From positions 1,287,001 to 1,351,000 of the forward strand of contig JACGCM010001976.1 in the NCBI GenBank assembly GCA_014058105.1: a DNA stretch of 64,000 bases. Direction: 5' to 3'. This document shows, piece by piece, positions 1-12,600 of the stretch. The notes under the pieces were generated by a model. The model saw only the letters and a program-made list of their open reading frames with translations. It was not told the DNA's origin and did not search any database. This DNA is from Kingdonia uniflora (taxonomy: Eukaryota > Streptophyta > Magnoliopsida > Ranunculales > Circaeasteraceae). Both the position numbers and the translations under genes were made by a program. Within the stretch, counting starts at the first letter, position 1. The number at the start of each line of letters is the position of its first letter.

Positions 1-389
1 TTAAAATTAGATTTTATAAATCTTCAATTGATTTAATTTCAGTTTTACTTCGTATTGAATTGCTCGTTGAAATCTCTCCACTCTAAAATATCAAGCCCTA
101 GAAAAAAAATTTAGAAGAGGTCAAAAATAAAAATAATAAAGAATGTCTTTTATCAAAAAATTGAGAACCCAAACTTTGTTCGAACATAAACTAATTTTCT
201 TAAAAAAATCCCTTTTTTTGTCATTTTGAAAATACTTACGGCTTGAGTTTTTGAGCGAATAGGTACAAAGTAATATACCTGTTCAGTGTCAGTCCAGTTG
301 TAGTCGCTCCACGTGCAGTCTCTGATGATGTATAACCACAAGATAGTACAGACACCTATTCTAGACACAAAATGAAGCAAACTTCAAAT
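1..389. other. AT-rich stretch, no gene recognised
   Basis: No coding frame, RNA gene or repeat boundary could be supported here. The stretch runs into a gypsy integrase remnant, so it may be more of the same decayed element, but I could not read integrase core motifs in it. Confidence 0.4.
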
Positions 390-975
390 ATGGATATTGC
401 ACAAACAGAAGTAATTAATCGCACTTTGGTTTACTTATTATACGGATTTCATTCTAAGCATCCTAAAACTTGGGATGAGAGTTAACCGTATCTTCAGTTT
501 ACTTTTAACTGGGCGATTCATGGTTATACTTTGAAGTTTCCATTTGAAGTTTGTCTTAGGTACTTACCTCAAAGACTCTTTGATATCACTTTTAGTCTTG
601 GTGACAAGATGGTGTCCGGGAAGGAGGAAGAGAAATAAGTCAAAGCTCAGTATTTTATTGAGAAGATAAGCAAGGTTTATGGGGTAGTTAAAGTACAATT
701 GAAGAAGACTCAAGCAAGAAGTATAAGGCTCGACACGATAATCATCAGGTTGAGTGTACTTTTCAAGAATGCGACCTAGTTTGGTTACATTTGGGTAAGG
801 AACGACTAAAAGGGAGAAGGTAAGAAGCTCAAGCCTTTCTGTTATGGTTCATTTATGATACTCTAGAAGATTGGTGACAACGCATTCCAATTGGATTTTC
901 TGCCATTAATGAGGATGTATTCGGTGTTTAACGCCGAGTATTTGAAGATGTTTAAATCGTCTATTTTAGATTAAG
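390..975 (+). pseudogene. Ty3/gypsy integrase C-terminal remnant
   Basis: The translated plus strand, read through several stops and frame changes, contains TEVINRTL, which corresponds to the GQTEVVNRTL region of gypsy integrases. It is followed by the usual chain of a WDE-like segment, FNWAIHGYTLKFPFEV and the GDKM region upstream of the C-terminal domain. A frame further on reads IGDNAFQLDFLP, typical of the segment before the chromodomain or tail. The DDE catalytic core is not seen, so only the last third of the integrase remains. It is clearly inactive. The downstream LTR-like block at about 1230-1736 is probably the matching 3' LTR. Lineage within gypsy is not assigned. Confidence 0.75.
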
Positions 976-1229
976 ACTCTACAATCGACACTTGCCTACC
1001 GTCAGTTGATGACTTATGGATAAAAAGAGAAAATCCATTGTAGGAGGATGGTATTCTAGATAGGAAGGTTCATGCTATAAGAAGGGGATGTATCGAGTCA
1101 TTCAGAGTTGGGAAGAAAGGTCAACTAGCAAGCAAGTTGAAGTGGTACAATTGGGAAATGGGCACGGTCAATTTCCCTTATCTCTAGTTCTAGCCTGAGC
1201 AGGAGCTCAAGGCTCCTAAAAAGGGGAGC

Positions 1230-1736
1230 CATGATCCAGGAGGATCAAGATAGTAAACCCCTTGGATATGGACAAAAGGTAAAGTCTGCTCGAATAGACA
1301 TTTATTATATTCGAACATCGACTATTCTGCCTAGTCTATTCGAATAGATTTTTATGTCTATTTGAAGAAATTCTCTTCAGAATAGTCTATTCGAATAGAC
1401 TTTTGGGTCTATTCAAATATACTCAGTTTTGAGTGTTCTGTTCGAACAGAGGCACGACTTATTATTATTTTAGGTCATTTCAAGGATATTTTTGTCCTAT
1501 GTTGAAACTAGCAAACTTGTAACCTTTAATAGGGAAAGGCTAGGTAATATAAAAGGGATCCAGAGATACAGAGAGAGATCAAGATAGGAATCCATTGTAA
1601 TCAAAATTTAAGCAATTAAAACTCTTTTTGGGAAGCTTTACCCACCATTTTTATGTTCTTCACTTTAATTTCTTCGATTAGGTTAATCTCAATTCGATTG
1701 TGGATTATACAAAGTTCCATGATTTGGGCCAACACA
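1230..1736 (+). repeat. probable gypsy 3' LTR with TTCGAA palindromes
   Basis: This block follows the integrase remnant and has LTR features: a cluster of imperfect palindromes centred on TTCGAA at about 1290-1450, a TATA box (TATAAAA) at 1548-1554, and a polyadenylation-like AT-rich tail. The second LTR is not in the window, so the edges are approximate. The same palindrome motif recurs in unrelated LTRs elsewhere in the window. Confidence 0.5.
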
Positions 1737-1744
1737 AGTGGCAG

Positions 1745-1990
1745 GAATAATTGAAAGATTAAACACTTAAGGGCGACCTTAGAGCCGACTACGTTTGATT
1801 TTGTTTTAGTTCAAACCCGTAGATAGAAATACCCGGGGGCGATATCGAAGCCTCATGAACTTTTTGAGTCGGTCAAACCTATGTATCATGTCAACAATTT
1901 GACCTAATAGATACTTGGAAGTGACCTCAAAGTTTTTCAAAGTTCATTTATGTGGGATCCCCACCAAAGGGAATTATTCGTTATGATCTA
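1745..1990 (+). repeat. remnant of Tat-type 3' UTR repeat unit
   Basis: The stretch resembles the roughly 194-bp tandem units at 59784-60455. Shared landmarks are TATCATGTC, GATACTTGG, GTGACCT and a GGGCGAT block in the same order. It marks the 3' untranslated part of a Tat/Retand-type gypsy element whose pol region is missing to the left, replaced by the gypsy remnant at 390-1736. Only about one unit and part of another can be followed. Confidence 0.55.
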
Positions 1991-2129
1991 GCCAAATCAA
2001 TACACTAACAAATGTAAATTAAAATATCAAGTCATACAAGCAGCGAATGTCTTAGCATGAAATGTTAACATACAACTCGAATCAAAAGTATTTGAACACC
2101 AACCAACAATACATAAATAAAAGTATCTA

Positions 2130-4394
2130 TGGCTACAAAGCCGATTACAGACACACAACTAAAGTTATTACCCGGAAGGATCATTGGGCCCCGTGCCATT
2201 GGGTACTACCACATTAATCTCCTATCGATGATCAACTCCTCAATAAGCAGACTTAGTATAGTTTTAAGAGTTCGGACCATGCCATCCACGGTATTGTTCG
2301 CAGATGGTTCAAGGGCAAAACTCTCGAAGGTCTCTGGGTCATAGTCGAGGTTGTCAGTGAATTTCTTCAGGGACGTAGTCAAGTTATATTCCCACTCGAA
2401 GTCTGCCTAGAACCTTGTGTGGTTCTCCCTTAGCTTCCCTTCCAGCTCAATCAACTTCCCTGCATGCTGCTCGACCATGATTTACTTCTCCTTCGAAGCA
2501 TCAGCTCAAACTTGGAAGATTTTTCGTTCTATCTCCGACACGTAGGCATTCAGAGAAAGGATGGTCCCTTGAGATATGTTCGCGGCCTCAATGATATCCT
2601 TTATCTTCTAACCCAAAGCCCTATGAGCTTTCCAAAAATATATTCCCCACTCTAAGACCTGGTGAAGACATTCATAAATACTCGAATTGAGGAGATAAAA
2701 TATTAATATTAGTGAAGGCTATAGCTACCTATTTCAAAGAAACTTCAAATCTGCGTCTGGCTTCGTCTGGATCAGACATACAGAGATGTACTAGCAACTC
2801 GACCATGGCCTGGGCAGTATCATCCTTTTTAGCCATGAGCAAAGCGGCCTCATTCGCATCCTCCATTACTCAAGGCCTCTTTAGGGCCGAGGACCCAAGG
2901 GTTCTCATACCCAACCCCTTCCCTACATCTTTGCATTTATCATTTATGAAAGCCCTCGGCTGATCCCTCTAAGAGGAAGACTTCCAAGCCACTATGGGCG
3001 CGGCAACCAAGGTTGAGTTGCCTCATTTGTTCCTGGGAGCATTGGTACTCTTTCGCCACGAGATCTTGTCATAATCCATGTATCCCATGTCTTCTTGGGA
3101 GGAAGACTTCCAAGCCACTATGGGCGCGGCAACCAAGGTTGAGTTGCCTCATTTGTTCCTGGGAGCATTGGTACTCTTTCGCCACGAGATCTTGTCATAA
3201 TCCATGTATCCCATGTCTTCTTGGGAGTTCGAGATTTTTCTTCTTTTCGAAGGTCCTCGGGAGCTCGAGGGACCTTTCAAAGGCTGTATGTCTTCCTCCT
3301 CCTCTTCCTCAACAACTTTAACCTTCGGAAGATCACATTTAAACGATCGTTATCCTCGTCGATTAAATAGTTTAGATAATGTCGGGAACTATCAGGAACT
3401 CCATTCCGGGGTTCTGCAAACAGAAGAACAAGTCATGAATATATCTGAAGTAAAGCAGTCAAAAAATTTTACCAAACAAAATAAATAAAGGAAACCTACT
3501 AGGATTGTAAACCCTATTTCTTAGTATGAGTTCCTCTTCACCATCGAGATGCTCATAATTTATAAATATAACTTCAATATCAGTATCCCACCCTCGATCT
3601 GTCGAGCACAAATCGATAACCAGGGTTTGTCAGGGTGACAGTGAATGGGATATGTTTCACCCTTCATGTTACATTTTTTCGAGTGGAAGGCAACGATGTC
3701 CCCACAACCCACTAAGGGCCTACCTTCTGCCAACAGATTTTAATTGAAAGCCTTGATGATTTTAATCATCTCATAAAAGTTGTCATTCATCTGGCAAGGT
3801 GCCACATCCCAAAAAATTTAGATCTTATTAACAAGACATCGAGGGGGCGTTGCATACATAAACTAATTTTCCCTCAAAACGCCATTATCCCCCACGTGGG
3901 CGCGTCCATGAAACCAAACCTCAGGCCATATGACAATAGGATGAGGCCCCGCCAAATTATAATTCTTCAAAAATATGCTGAGTTTTTTTCCCTCTCAAGC
4001 ATCGACTTCACCAATCCTGATACCATTGTCCTCGGTATCCTCGACACCCTCTTCCCCATGACGTCCTTCATCCTCACCTTCTTCCTTATCACTTCCTTTA
4101 TTTTCATGTTCATCCTCCACACCTTCTCCCACCTCACCTTCCTCCTCATCAACCACTTCGTTATTCCTACCTATTTCATCCACACCCTCTTCCTCATCAC
4201 TCTCCCCAACAACTCGAGCCCTCCTCTGTCTTTGTTTTACAGATTGAATATTGACTTCAATGACAGCTAGAGGGGTAACATCTATGATCTACAACTCCTC
4301 CATATCGCTATCACTCACTTCTGATCGACCAGAAGTACTCGGCCTATTCAATACATCCTCGACCTTATCCATTTACCTCATGGTCGATTTACGA
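2130..4394 (-). pseudogene. Tat/Retand antisense extra ORF, degenerate copy 1
   Basis: The minus strand encodes pieces homologous to the better preserved antisense ORF at 61009-63145. The order is the same: an acidic N-terminal part rich in E and D (about 4394-3990), a middle domain around 3850-3600 that aligns with the region before the conserved block of copy 2, and a C-terminal part towards 2130. Such antisense extra ORFs downstream of pol are known from the plant Tat lineage, and the middle domain resembles the family called putative gypsy-type transposon protein. The frame is broken in many places, so no product is expected. Exon limits cannot be placed in this copy. The long Glu-rich open frames on both strands here are side effects of its composition. 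Confidence 0.6.
2973..3224 (-). repeat. perfect 126-bp tandem duplication
   Basis: Two adjacent copies (2973-3098 and 3099-3224) appear identical throughout. The period is 126 bp, that is 42 codons, so the duplication would keep the reading frame of the antisense ORF that it lies in. The perfect identity contrasts with the many stops around it and points to a young duplication or gene conversion. Confidence 0.9.
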
Positions 4395-6299
4395 TTACAC
4401 ATATAGTGCCCTGCAGAAGAAGAGGGAAATAGTTAGCTCGATACATTCGAGCTGAAACCCCTCATTTAACTCGGATTCGAGCATTTTCTAGGAAACACGC
4501 GACCACTAACTACTCACTCGGTCACACCCCGCGACATAACATGAGTATTCCCCTTCGGGCATATCCCAAACTAAACCCGAATGAATTACATCAAATATAA
4601 TCCCCAACCAGATGTCAAATAAACCCAAATACCCACTCGAAGGTAACATTCAAAATCGAATGCACCAATATCGACCTCTCCGTCGCCCTTTTCTACCCTA
4701 CCAAGTTAAAAATCACCATCTCTCTCAGTCACAAAATCTGCCATTAATGATGAACACCATATTCTTTACAATCTACTTAAAAAGAAAAAACAACAAAAGA
4801 AAAGGAGTACAAAAGAAGTAGAAGGCAAGGATAGACATGACATACCTAATGACATCGTGTTTATAAGACCTCCAGCAACCACAGAGTTGAGTTACAGAGT
4901 TCTCTCCCACTCTCCCTCAGGCAAAAAATTATCAGTTGAGCTAAAACGATTCACTTTTTCTTTATCTTCCTTTAAATATACCATCCATAAACCGTATCGA
5001 TTTCCACAATTGTCATGATTCCCCCACTAACCCCACTTTCTTGCACCTCTTCACCTTCCCTCAATAATTCTACTAAACCGTCCCTTACAAATTTTTCCCG
5101 TCTCTCCAATCTCTTTGGCCTCCTAGTCTTTCTAGCTTTACTTCTCAGTTTTCTCTTCGAGTTCTTCAAAATAAAGTAAACAAGCACCCTCGTTGCCATA
5201 ATCTCCCCCAATTTCATGACTGACACCAACCCCCATCTCTACCTCTCGAATGCAAAATTTATTGGCATAACCAAGTAGCTGTTGTAATTTGAATCCTTGA
5301 AAGAAGGGATCGCATTCATTTTTAACGTGGCACCCATCATAATTTCCTACATCATAAATAAAGTGACTAGTAACCCTAGCTCGACACTTTGTTCAAATAA
5401 GTTGTGCCCCTACAAGTGATGAATAAAGACTGTAAAAGTCAAATTAATGCAGGCTTTGACCTCGAACATGCCAATGACCTCGGAGACCCAACCACAAACT
5501 ATCTACTGTTACAATAATCGACCATAATGGGATTGAAGCACTCAGAAACTTATCCTCATGTTTTACACAGTCTTTCTATGACCTACTTTCAAAACCCTCG
5601 ACTAGCCCATACCATTTATAAGCATTACAGACAGATAAATAAACTAAAAATCCATTCATTCTAATTCAAATACAAAAAAAACAACGAAAGTAGTCTGCCC
5701 AACAAAAAGAGCAGAAAATAGTACATTAGTTACTTCCAGAACTGTTCGAGTACCCAGAACTGTTACTACTAATAACTGTATTTTCTTTCTCTACCAACCG
5801 CTCTGTCAGGCCTCTCAACGCATTGGCCTCTCAGCAATAGTCAAAAGATGTTAACTGAACATCACCCACCAGAAACCTTACCCTTTGGCCTCGTCTCGCA
5901 CCTTGTCGGCTAAGTCGCCTTCTTGAAGATAGATGAGCCTTGGAAGCTTCACCTCCAACCCCATGTGGCCTAAATACTTCATCGCCAATTTTACCAATTT
6001 GGTAGCTATCCTAGCCTCCTCCTATTCTTGTTGGCTCTATGATCGAGTCTTGATCTTGATACACGAAGGGAAGAAAGGAATTAAGCAGATACTAAAGAAC
6101 AAATTAAAAAAATTAGCTACCCCCCCCCCCCCACACACACACACTCTCTTTTTATAGAAGATTAAGGACTCATTAATGATGCTTATCACAATCAACATAA
6201 TTAGTAATTAATAACTTTAGTAACTGGCTCATTTATAACGTTTAAACTTCCAAGTTCCCATAAAGATAGCTTTTCAGCTAGATCCTTCAACCAACATCT
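4395..6299 (+). other. 3' spacer of Tat-type element 1
   Basis: This stretch lies between the start of the antisense ORF and the 3' LTR. The first part resembles the same position in element 2 (a GCAGAAGAAGAGG-like landmark near 4415 and 63155). A small Lys/Arg-rich open frame on the minus strand at 4972-5229 (85 codons) has no recognised family and could be a chance frame. A C13 run followed by a CA repeat lies at 6120-6146. No other gene is supported. Confidence 0.45.
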
Positions 6300-6937
6300 A
6301 CTCAACCTTTTTGAGGTTCCAGCTGAGAGGGGTCGAATATAGCTGCATACTCGTATCCTTCGAGAACATACTAGATACTCAAAGACTACTAATAAGCTTG
6401 AAGCCTGTTATACTTACAAATCTATCCAAGCCACAGCAGGTTAACTTTCGAGTCCACCGAAGCTTCGACAACCACTTCAGTCCAACTCAGTACCAGGTTG
6501 AAGGCAGAAAACTCAGGTAGACAAACTATGGTACAAGACATATGCAAAGAAGGATGCCATTATAATATAACTTTTCTATAGTGATGTCACGTTTCCTATC
6601 CTCTATAAATAGGAAAGAAGAGCCACCACAGAGAGATAAAGATTCCCTCCCCCCCCCCAACCCTTGAGAAGCTCTGACAACCTTTAAGCACATTCTAAAA
6701 GTTTGAAGACTCAGTCTACTTAAGCCTTTTATTTTTAATTAATCTTATCCATTTATACAATCTTATCTTAGAATTCCTCCACGACCTTCATGGAGGAATC
6801 CCATTCAAGGACTCCACGCAAGTGTGCCTATTAGAATCTCTATATTTTTATTAAATACGTTTGTTAGAACCCCTAGTTGAGTATTATTCTTATGGTGTAA
6901 GAGTGTAATATCTCCTCTACGAGATTAGTCCCCTACA
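6300..6937 (+). repeat. 3' LTR of Tat-type element 1
   Basis: The block has a TATA box (TATAAATAGG near 6603) and ends with CCCCTACA at 6937, matching the GTCCCTACA end of the 5' LTR of element 2 at 53949. The region before the end also runs parallel to element 2, including CTTAGAATTCCT against CTTAAAAATCCT and CTCCACGCAAG against CTCTACGCAAG. The left edge is approximate because no TGTAG start was found. Confidence 0.6.
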
Positions 6938-7065
6938 CAAATCCTTATTAACATGATACCATCTTTCATTCAAACAAAATCACGCGTATTAGGAAGAGCT
7001 CGAAATTTAACCCAAAATAGATTTTGATATCCATATATATGGAATATTCTTGTGTAATTCCTCTA

Positions 7066-8133
7066 TGTTGGATTTTCTTTATATACCGGCATAACTCAAT
7101 ATTTTTCTTTTGGTTCACGAGCACACATGTTAATAGGCCGTATAGGTGTTATTGGTTGTGCCCAACTATAACACCAAGTTAAGGTTGTTGAGACCTAGTT
7201 TTACCTTTTATTAGGGTTTAAGGGTATAATAGGAAGACTACTCAAACCCTATCAGGTTAACTAGAGGGAAAGTTCCTCTTGGAGGCTATAACATAGAAAA
7301 CCATATCTATAGCCAATCCAAGGGAAGACTATACTCAAGCTCATAAGGATTTGCTAAAGCAGGAGAATAGGGATCTAATTGGTGATTTGGGCTTTTTAGG
7401 ACTTCATCGTGTTGATTTGGTGGAGTTTAGACCACAACACAAAACAACAGCAGAGGAGAAGGATGTTAGGGCTTTGTTTGTTCTTCAATCTTTGTAACGA
7501 AAAATAGATACTGGTGTGAAGCTAGCTGTGGTGATTAATGTAATTGGACAAACTGGATCTCGAGGTTAGGTAACCAAAGTCAGAGTCAAGTTTTCAGATG
7601 ATGAAAGTTATCATATCATAAGGAATGTGAAGGGACATGTTCGTGTAGGTGGCATTCTCTCTGAAATTGGATGCTTGGGGTTTCGTCAATCAAAATTATT
7701 AGTTCCTTCACTTCAATCGATCTTCATAACTAAGTTTTGTTTTTATATCTATTGGAAAAGAACTGTCAGCAATTATTGTTGTCGTTTAAAAGATTTCAAT
7801 GGTTTAAAGCTTTGATTTGATCTTTATATTTTATCTCTATTGGAGACTCATATACCCATTTAAAGCATTAACAATTGGAAGACTTAATGGTTTAAAGTTT
7901 GTGGGGGAGCATTAACAGCCTCCATTTTGGCAGCGATTTAGAAGTAGCGTATGAGTTGGTCTTCTCCGCTCTCTCTTTTCCCCATATGTTTCTTTAATCT
8001 TAAGTGTACCAAAATTCGTATTTTGCATGTGTAGAAGTCTTATTTTTTTGATCTTTGGATTTATTGTTAATATGTTGGGTAGCTGGAAATTACCCCGAGT
8101 TAGAATATTGCCAACTTTAATAAAACTCAAGTC
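7066..8133 (+). repeat. 5' LTR of copia-1 (right edge uncertain)
   Basis: The first 300 bp align closely with the 3' LTR at 13678-14003. Beyond about 7370 no second copy exists for comparison. A plausible end is CAAGTCCA near 8133, followed by GGTATCAACATGAG, a weak match to the methionine-initiator primer site of copia elements. An alternative is that the LTR is only about 300 bp long and ends at AAAGCA near 7366. Which is right decides whether the eS28 copy is inside the LTR or in the leader. Confidence 0.5.
7505..7675 (+). pseudogene. RPS28: 40S ribosomal protein eS28 (RPS28) retrocopy or captured copy
   Basis: The frame reads VKLAVVINVIGQTGSRG, a stop, then VTKVRVKFSDDESYH and IIRNVKGHVRVGGIL. 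This lines up over nearly the whole length with eS28, a small conserved protein of the 40S head whose plant members contain VIGRTGSRG, VTQVRVKF and RNVKGPVREGD. Damage is clear: the start codon is ATA instead of ATG, a Gln codon is now TAG, one extra codon lies in the DDES segment, and the end (normally ESEREARRLR) is scrambled. No intron is present. It sits within the 5' LTR or leader of copia-1 in the same orientation as the element, so it may be a host transcript picked up by the retroelement or a processed copy that landed in it. Identity of the family is secure, the route is inferred. Confidence 0.85.
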
Positions 8134-8864
8134 CAGGTATCAACATGAGGCGACCCTCTTAAGGGATTATAGTAAATCAGTATTGAGTAATTTAAGCAAT
8201 AAATCAATTAATATTTCTTATTAATTAGAAAAAGACATCTGGCATAAGCTATGATAAATCATTAATGATATAGGGATTTAATGCCAAAAGGATCTCCAAT
8301 GGGGTTTAAGTGAGATCAAGTAGTCGTTAGGAAGGCGGGATATAAAATGGATAAATACACCCAAAGGAGTTTTATCCATGGAGTTGAACGTTTCTTCTAA
8401 TTTTGAGACTCTCTTATAAAGTCTCATTAAGTCTATTTTGTACTAATTACACTTAAAATAATTAGATCATGCACCCAAAGGAGGCTAAGAAACTTTTAAT
8501 TAATTAATGGGTCAAGATAGTCTACATGGTACATGGAGATAAGGATAACCCTTGGCCCAAAGGTAAGGAAGTATCTCGAGTTAAATTGCAAGTGATTAGT
8601 CTACTCTTGAGCGTAAGTGATAACCAACTTGGGGGCATTTTATGTCAAATCACCTCCCAAATGAGGGATTCGATGATACACCGCTATACCCGCAGAGTGA
8701 AAGGTCAATACCTTATATACAGTCTACACTCTGACTAAACCATCCTAACCCCAGATAGGATCGAGATTATAGACATCAAGTTATAGATTTTTTAGAGATT
8801 AAGTTAAACGTGCAAAAAAATTATTTTGTACACGTCCTAATATAAGTATTTGGTTCATGCAGCT

Positions 8865-9620
8865 ATGAACCCAATGATCCAGAATCAACTGGCTAATATT
8901 GAGACCTTGATGGACTCTAATTACTCCAACTGGAAGCTCAAAATCTAGATTTCCCTAGGCTACCATGATTTCAATTTTGTTCTTACTAAAGCCAAGCCCG
9001 CGAATCTCACGGATACCTCTTCCGATGCTAAGAAAGTGGTTCATGCTAAATGGGTCAAAGCCAATAAAATGGAAAATCTCATCATTCGTTCTTCCATCGA
9101 TCCTATTATGCGGGGTTGTATCACTACGAAATGTATCGTAAAGGAACTATTAGATGCCATTAAGAAACAATTTAAGGGTTTCGTCAAGGGAAGGCAATAC
9201 AGTAACTTATCTCAACTTTTATCACTGAAGTATGACGGCAATGGAAATATGCACTCGCATATTCTTAAGATCTCCAAGCTAGTTCTAACTTTGAAAGAAC
9301 TCGGTCTTACCATTGATGATAAGCTGATGGCTCACCTCGTAGTTTGGTATCTTCCAAAAAGTTTTAAGATTTTCCAAGTTTACTACAAGAATTAGGATAA
9401 GACCTGGGAAATGAATGAGTTGATTACAACATTGGTCTATGAGGAAGAACAATAAAAGAAAGGTAAAGCAGAATTGGCCCATCTGACTACACGCATGAAG
9501 AGTTTGTCCACCAATTCTCAGGGAAGGAAGAAGTTCAAGAATCAAGGTTCTAAGAAGAAGAGAGATTCCAAGTCTGGTCCAGGGCAGAGTTGCCATTTAG
9601 GGATTGGGAACGGGAAGTAG
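8865..9620 (+). pseudogene. copia-1 gag remnant
   Basis: Starting from ATG at 8865, the frame gives a copia gag: SNYSNWKLKI, then a stop, then the helical region ending in SLKYDGNGNMHSHI and LTLKELGLTIDDKLMAHLV. Three or more stops interrupt it (near 8948, 9394 and 9452). A basic linker rich in K, R and S leads to the zinc-knuckle region around 9665-9720 (CKKKVHMKQDYRFY), in which the cysteines are partly lost. Gag would form the particle in the cytoplasm. No function is expected from this copy. Confidence 0.75.
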
Positions 9621-9639
9621 AATACGACTTCGTCAACGA

Positions 9640-12600
9640 CTACTTCATCAGTTATATATAGAGTATTTTTTTTGTAAGAAAAAAGTTCACATGAAGCAGG
9701 ATTATCGTTTTTACAAAAATTGGCTGACTAAGAAAAAATGTATTGGTTTTATTTATGTTTGCTTTGAATCCAATTTGGTTGATGTTCCCACCAACTCTTG
9801 GTGGTTAGATTCTGAAGTAACTATTCACGTACATTTTGAATTCTCCACAAGAATCATCAGTAGGCGGTAGAAAAGGCTTGAGGAGCAGGTTTTCTCAGGA
9901 TATGCTAGAAGCCTTCCTATTGAGTTTGTTGGCACTTTTTGCTTGGTTTTAGACATGGGTGTTACTTTAGATTTAACAGGCATCTTTTATGTTCCATTGA
10001 TAAGCCGATCTCTAGTTTCAGTTTCTCGGTTGTACTCTTTCAATTATTTTTTTAATTTTAGACATGGTGGTTTTGATATTATTCATCACAATTCTATTAT
10101 TGGTTCTGGTTTATTAGTTGATGGGTTATATCGCCTATCTCCTGATCATTCATTTGAGACTTTACTATTATGTTTATCTGCTGAGGCTAGTACTTCATCT
10201 ACTTCTAAATATTTTAAAGTTTCTGAGCAATCATCAATGTTATGGCACAAACAACTAGGACATATTTCTAGAAAGAGGTTAGAGATTATAGTACAGACCT
10301 TTTACAGTTAATTTATACAGATATATGTAGACTTTTTCCTACTCCGTCCCGCGGTGGTCATCGATATTTTATCATCTTCATTGACAATTTCTCTTATTAT
10401 ACCTATATTTTTCTTATCTATCAAAAGTATGAATCACTTAATGTATTCAAGAATTTTTAGTTAGAGGTTAAAAAATAGCTAGATCAAAAGATCAAGGTTG
10501 TCCGATCAGATCAAGAATGAGAATATTATGGTAAGATTGATCAAGACGGTCAACATTTGGGACCATTCTATCAATATTTAAAAAATCAGGGTATTGCAGC
10601 CTAGTATACTACTCCTGGATCATCAAAGCAGAACGGTGGTTATGAACGTCGAAATTGAACTTATCAAAATATGGTTCGCAATATGTTATATCATACTAAC
10701 TTACCTGTGAATTTCTGGGGAGAGTGTTTACATTATTCCGTCTATATTCATAATTGAGTTCATTATCGTTATGTTCCAGTTAATCCTTATCATATGGACT
10801 GGGAAAAATCCTAGTTTTAATCACTTGCGTGTTTGGGACTGTCCTGCAAAGGAAAAATTATTTAAACCGAATATCTTAAAGTTAGATTCGAGGACTTTTA
10901 GTTGTTTCTTCGTTAGTTTCTCAAAAAGATTGAAAGATTTTAGGTTTTATTGCCCTTCTCGACCCATGAAGATTCTTAAGTATGCTCAGAGGCTCATTTC
11001 ATAGACGATTGAGATCACCTTACCAGTACTATTTATAAAAAGGTTGTCTTTGGGGAGGATTTTGAGAATCGGAGTTTAACTGCTATTCCAATCAGTATTG
11101 TTGTGCTTCTACATTTATCTGATATTGATACTGTAACGAGTACGGTTCCAATCCCATCTATTATTCCAGGTCCAATTTCAGACCCTGTCGTAGCATCAGT
11201 TCTCCCTCATATTTTTCATCCACCCGCTCCCGTTCAGTTTCCTATCATTCCACCTCCAGCCCAGCCTCTTGCTTCTATTTGGAGATCCTCAAGAGAAAGG
11301 CGTTCAACTATTTATTCATAATACCATCTTTATTCAGTTAAAGGGAATTTACTTGATTTCAAGGATCCAATATCTTTTAGTGCGGCTATGGTTAGTGGTT
11401 TTATAGATCAGTGGCTTAATGCCATGATGGAGATAGATTCTATGTCTCACAACTCTGTGTGGGAGTTGACACCTTTACCTGAAGGGTCTAAGGTAGTTGA
11501 ATGCAAATAAACTTTTAAGACCAAACGTGATTCTGAAGGGAAGGTTGAGCATTTTAAAGCGAGACTTATTGTGAAGGGCTTCAAACAATGTCCAGGAATT
11601 GACTTTGATAAGACTTTCTCACCAGTTTTGAAGAAGGATTTATTACAGATTATTTTGGCTCTTACGGTGTATTTTGATTTGGAGCTTCTTCATATGGACG
11701 TCAAGACATCTTTTCTTAATGGGCATTTTAATAAGGAGATTTATATGTACCAACCCAAAGGTTTTGAGACCGAATAGAAGATACGACTATTTTGTAAACT
11801 TTATCGCTCTATTTGTGGTCTCAAGTAGGCGTCTAGGCAGTGGTACCTATAGATTCATGAGGTGGTTTCGAACCATGATTTTGTCGAGTGCAAAATGGAT
11901 CGTTGTATATACGTCAAACAGAGTGGGAGACATTTTACATTTATGGTTTTGTACGTCAACGATATTTTACTCACTAGTAGTGATGTCCAATTTTTTCAGG
12001 AGACAAAAGCCTTCTTATCTCAGCATTTTGATATGAAGGACATAGGAGATGGCAGTTATGTCCTTGGCATCATGATTGAGCGAGACATGACCAGAGGGAT
12101 GCACGACATAGCTCAGAGTGTGTATATCGATAAAGTTTTAACGAGGTATGGCATGCATAATTATAAAATAGGTGAAGTCCCTGTTGTTAAGGGAGATATC
12201 TTGAGGAATACGATGTCGTACAAAACAATTTCTTCAAGCATCGCTAAAGGTATGCTTCAGTAGTTGGTAGCCTCATGTATGGTATGATATGCATGAGACC
12301 CGACATCAGGTTTATGGTTAGGATGTTAGGAAGGTACCAACATAACCCTTTTATTGTTCACTGGCAGACAACCAAGAAGATTTTTTGCTATTTGAAGATG
12401 ATTAAAGATTATAGATTGGTTTATAGGAGATCGGATGAACTCATAGTTTTGGGCTATTCCGACTCAGATTTTTGCAGGGGACAAAGATGATAAAATGCAT
12501 AGTTCTTGTTAGGTTTTTATGCTTGCTCATGGCGTTATCTCATAGAGAAGTGTCAAACAGTCTCTTGTAGTTTCCTCGATTATGGAAGCAGAGTATGTTG

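Noticed and set aside
390..975. Endogenous pararetrovirus
   Set aside because: Integrase motifs are present, and no movement-protein or caulimovirus-type RT context was seen; other reverse transcriptases in the window carry copia or Tat gypsy signatures.
1290..1450. TTCGAA palindromes as heat-shock elements
   Set aside because: Heat-shock elements need GAA and TTC units spaced by two bases (GAAnnTTC or TTCnnGAA). TTCGAA has none between, so the match is only superficial.
3896..4270. A 124-codon open frame with Phe/Leu-rich text resembling a membrane protein
   Set aside because: It is the complement of the Glu-rich part of the antisense ORF; TTC/CTC repeats make it look hydrophobic.
8526..8738. 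A 70-codon frame in the copia-1 leader as an extra gene
   Set aside because: No family resemblance; it lies in the leader before gag and is probably chance.
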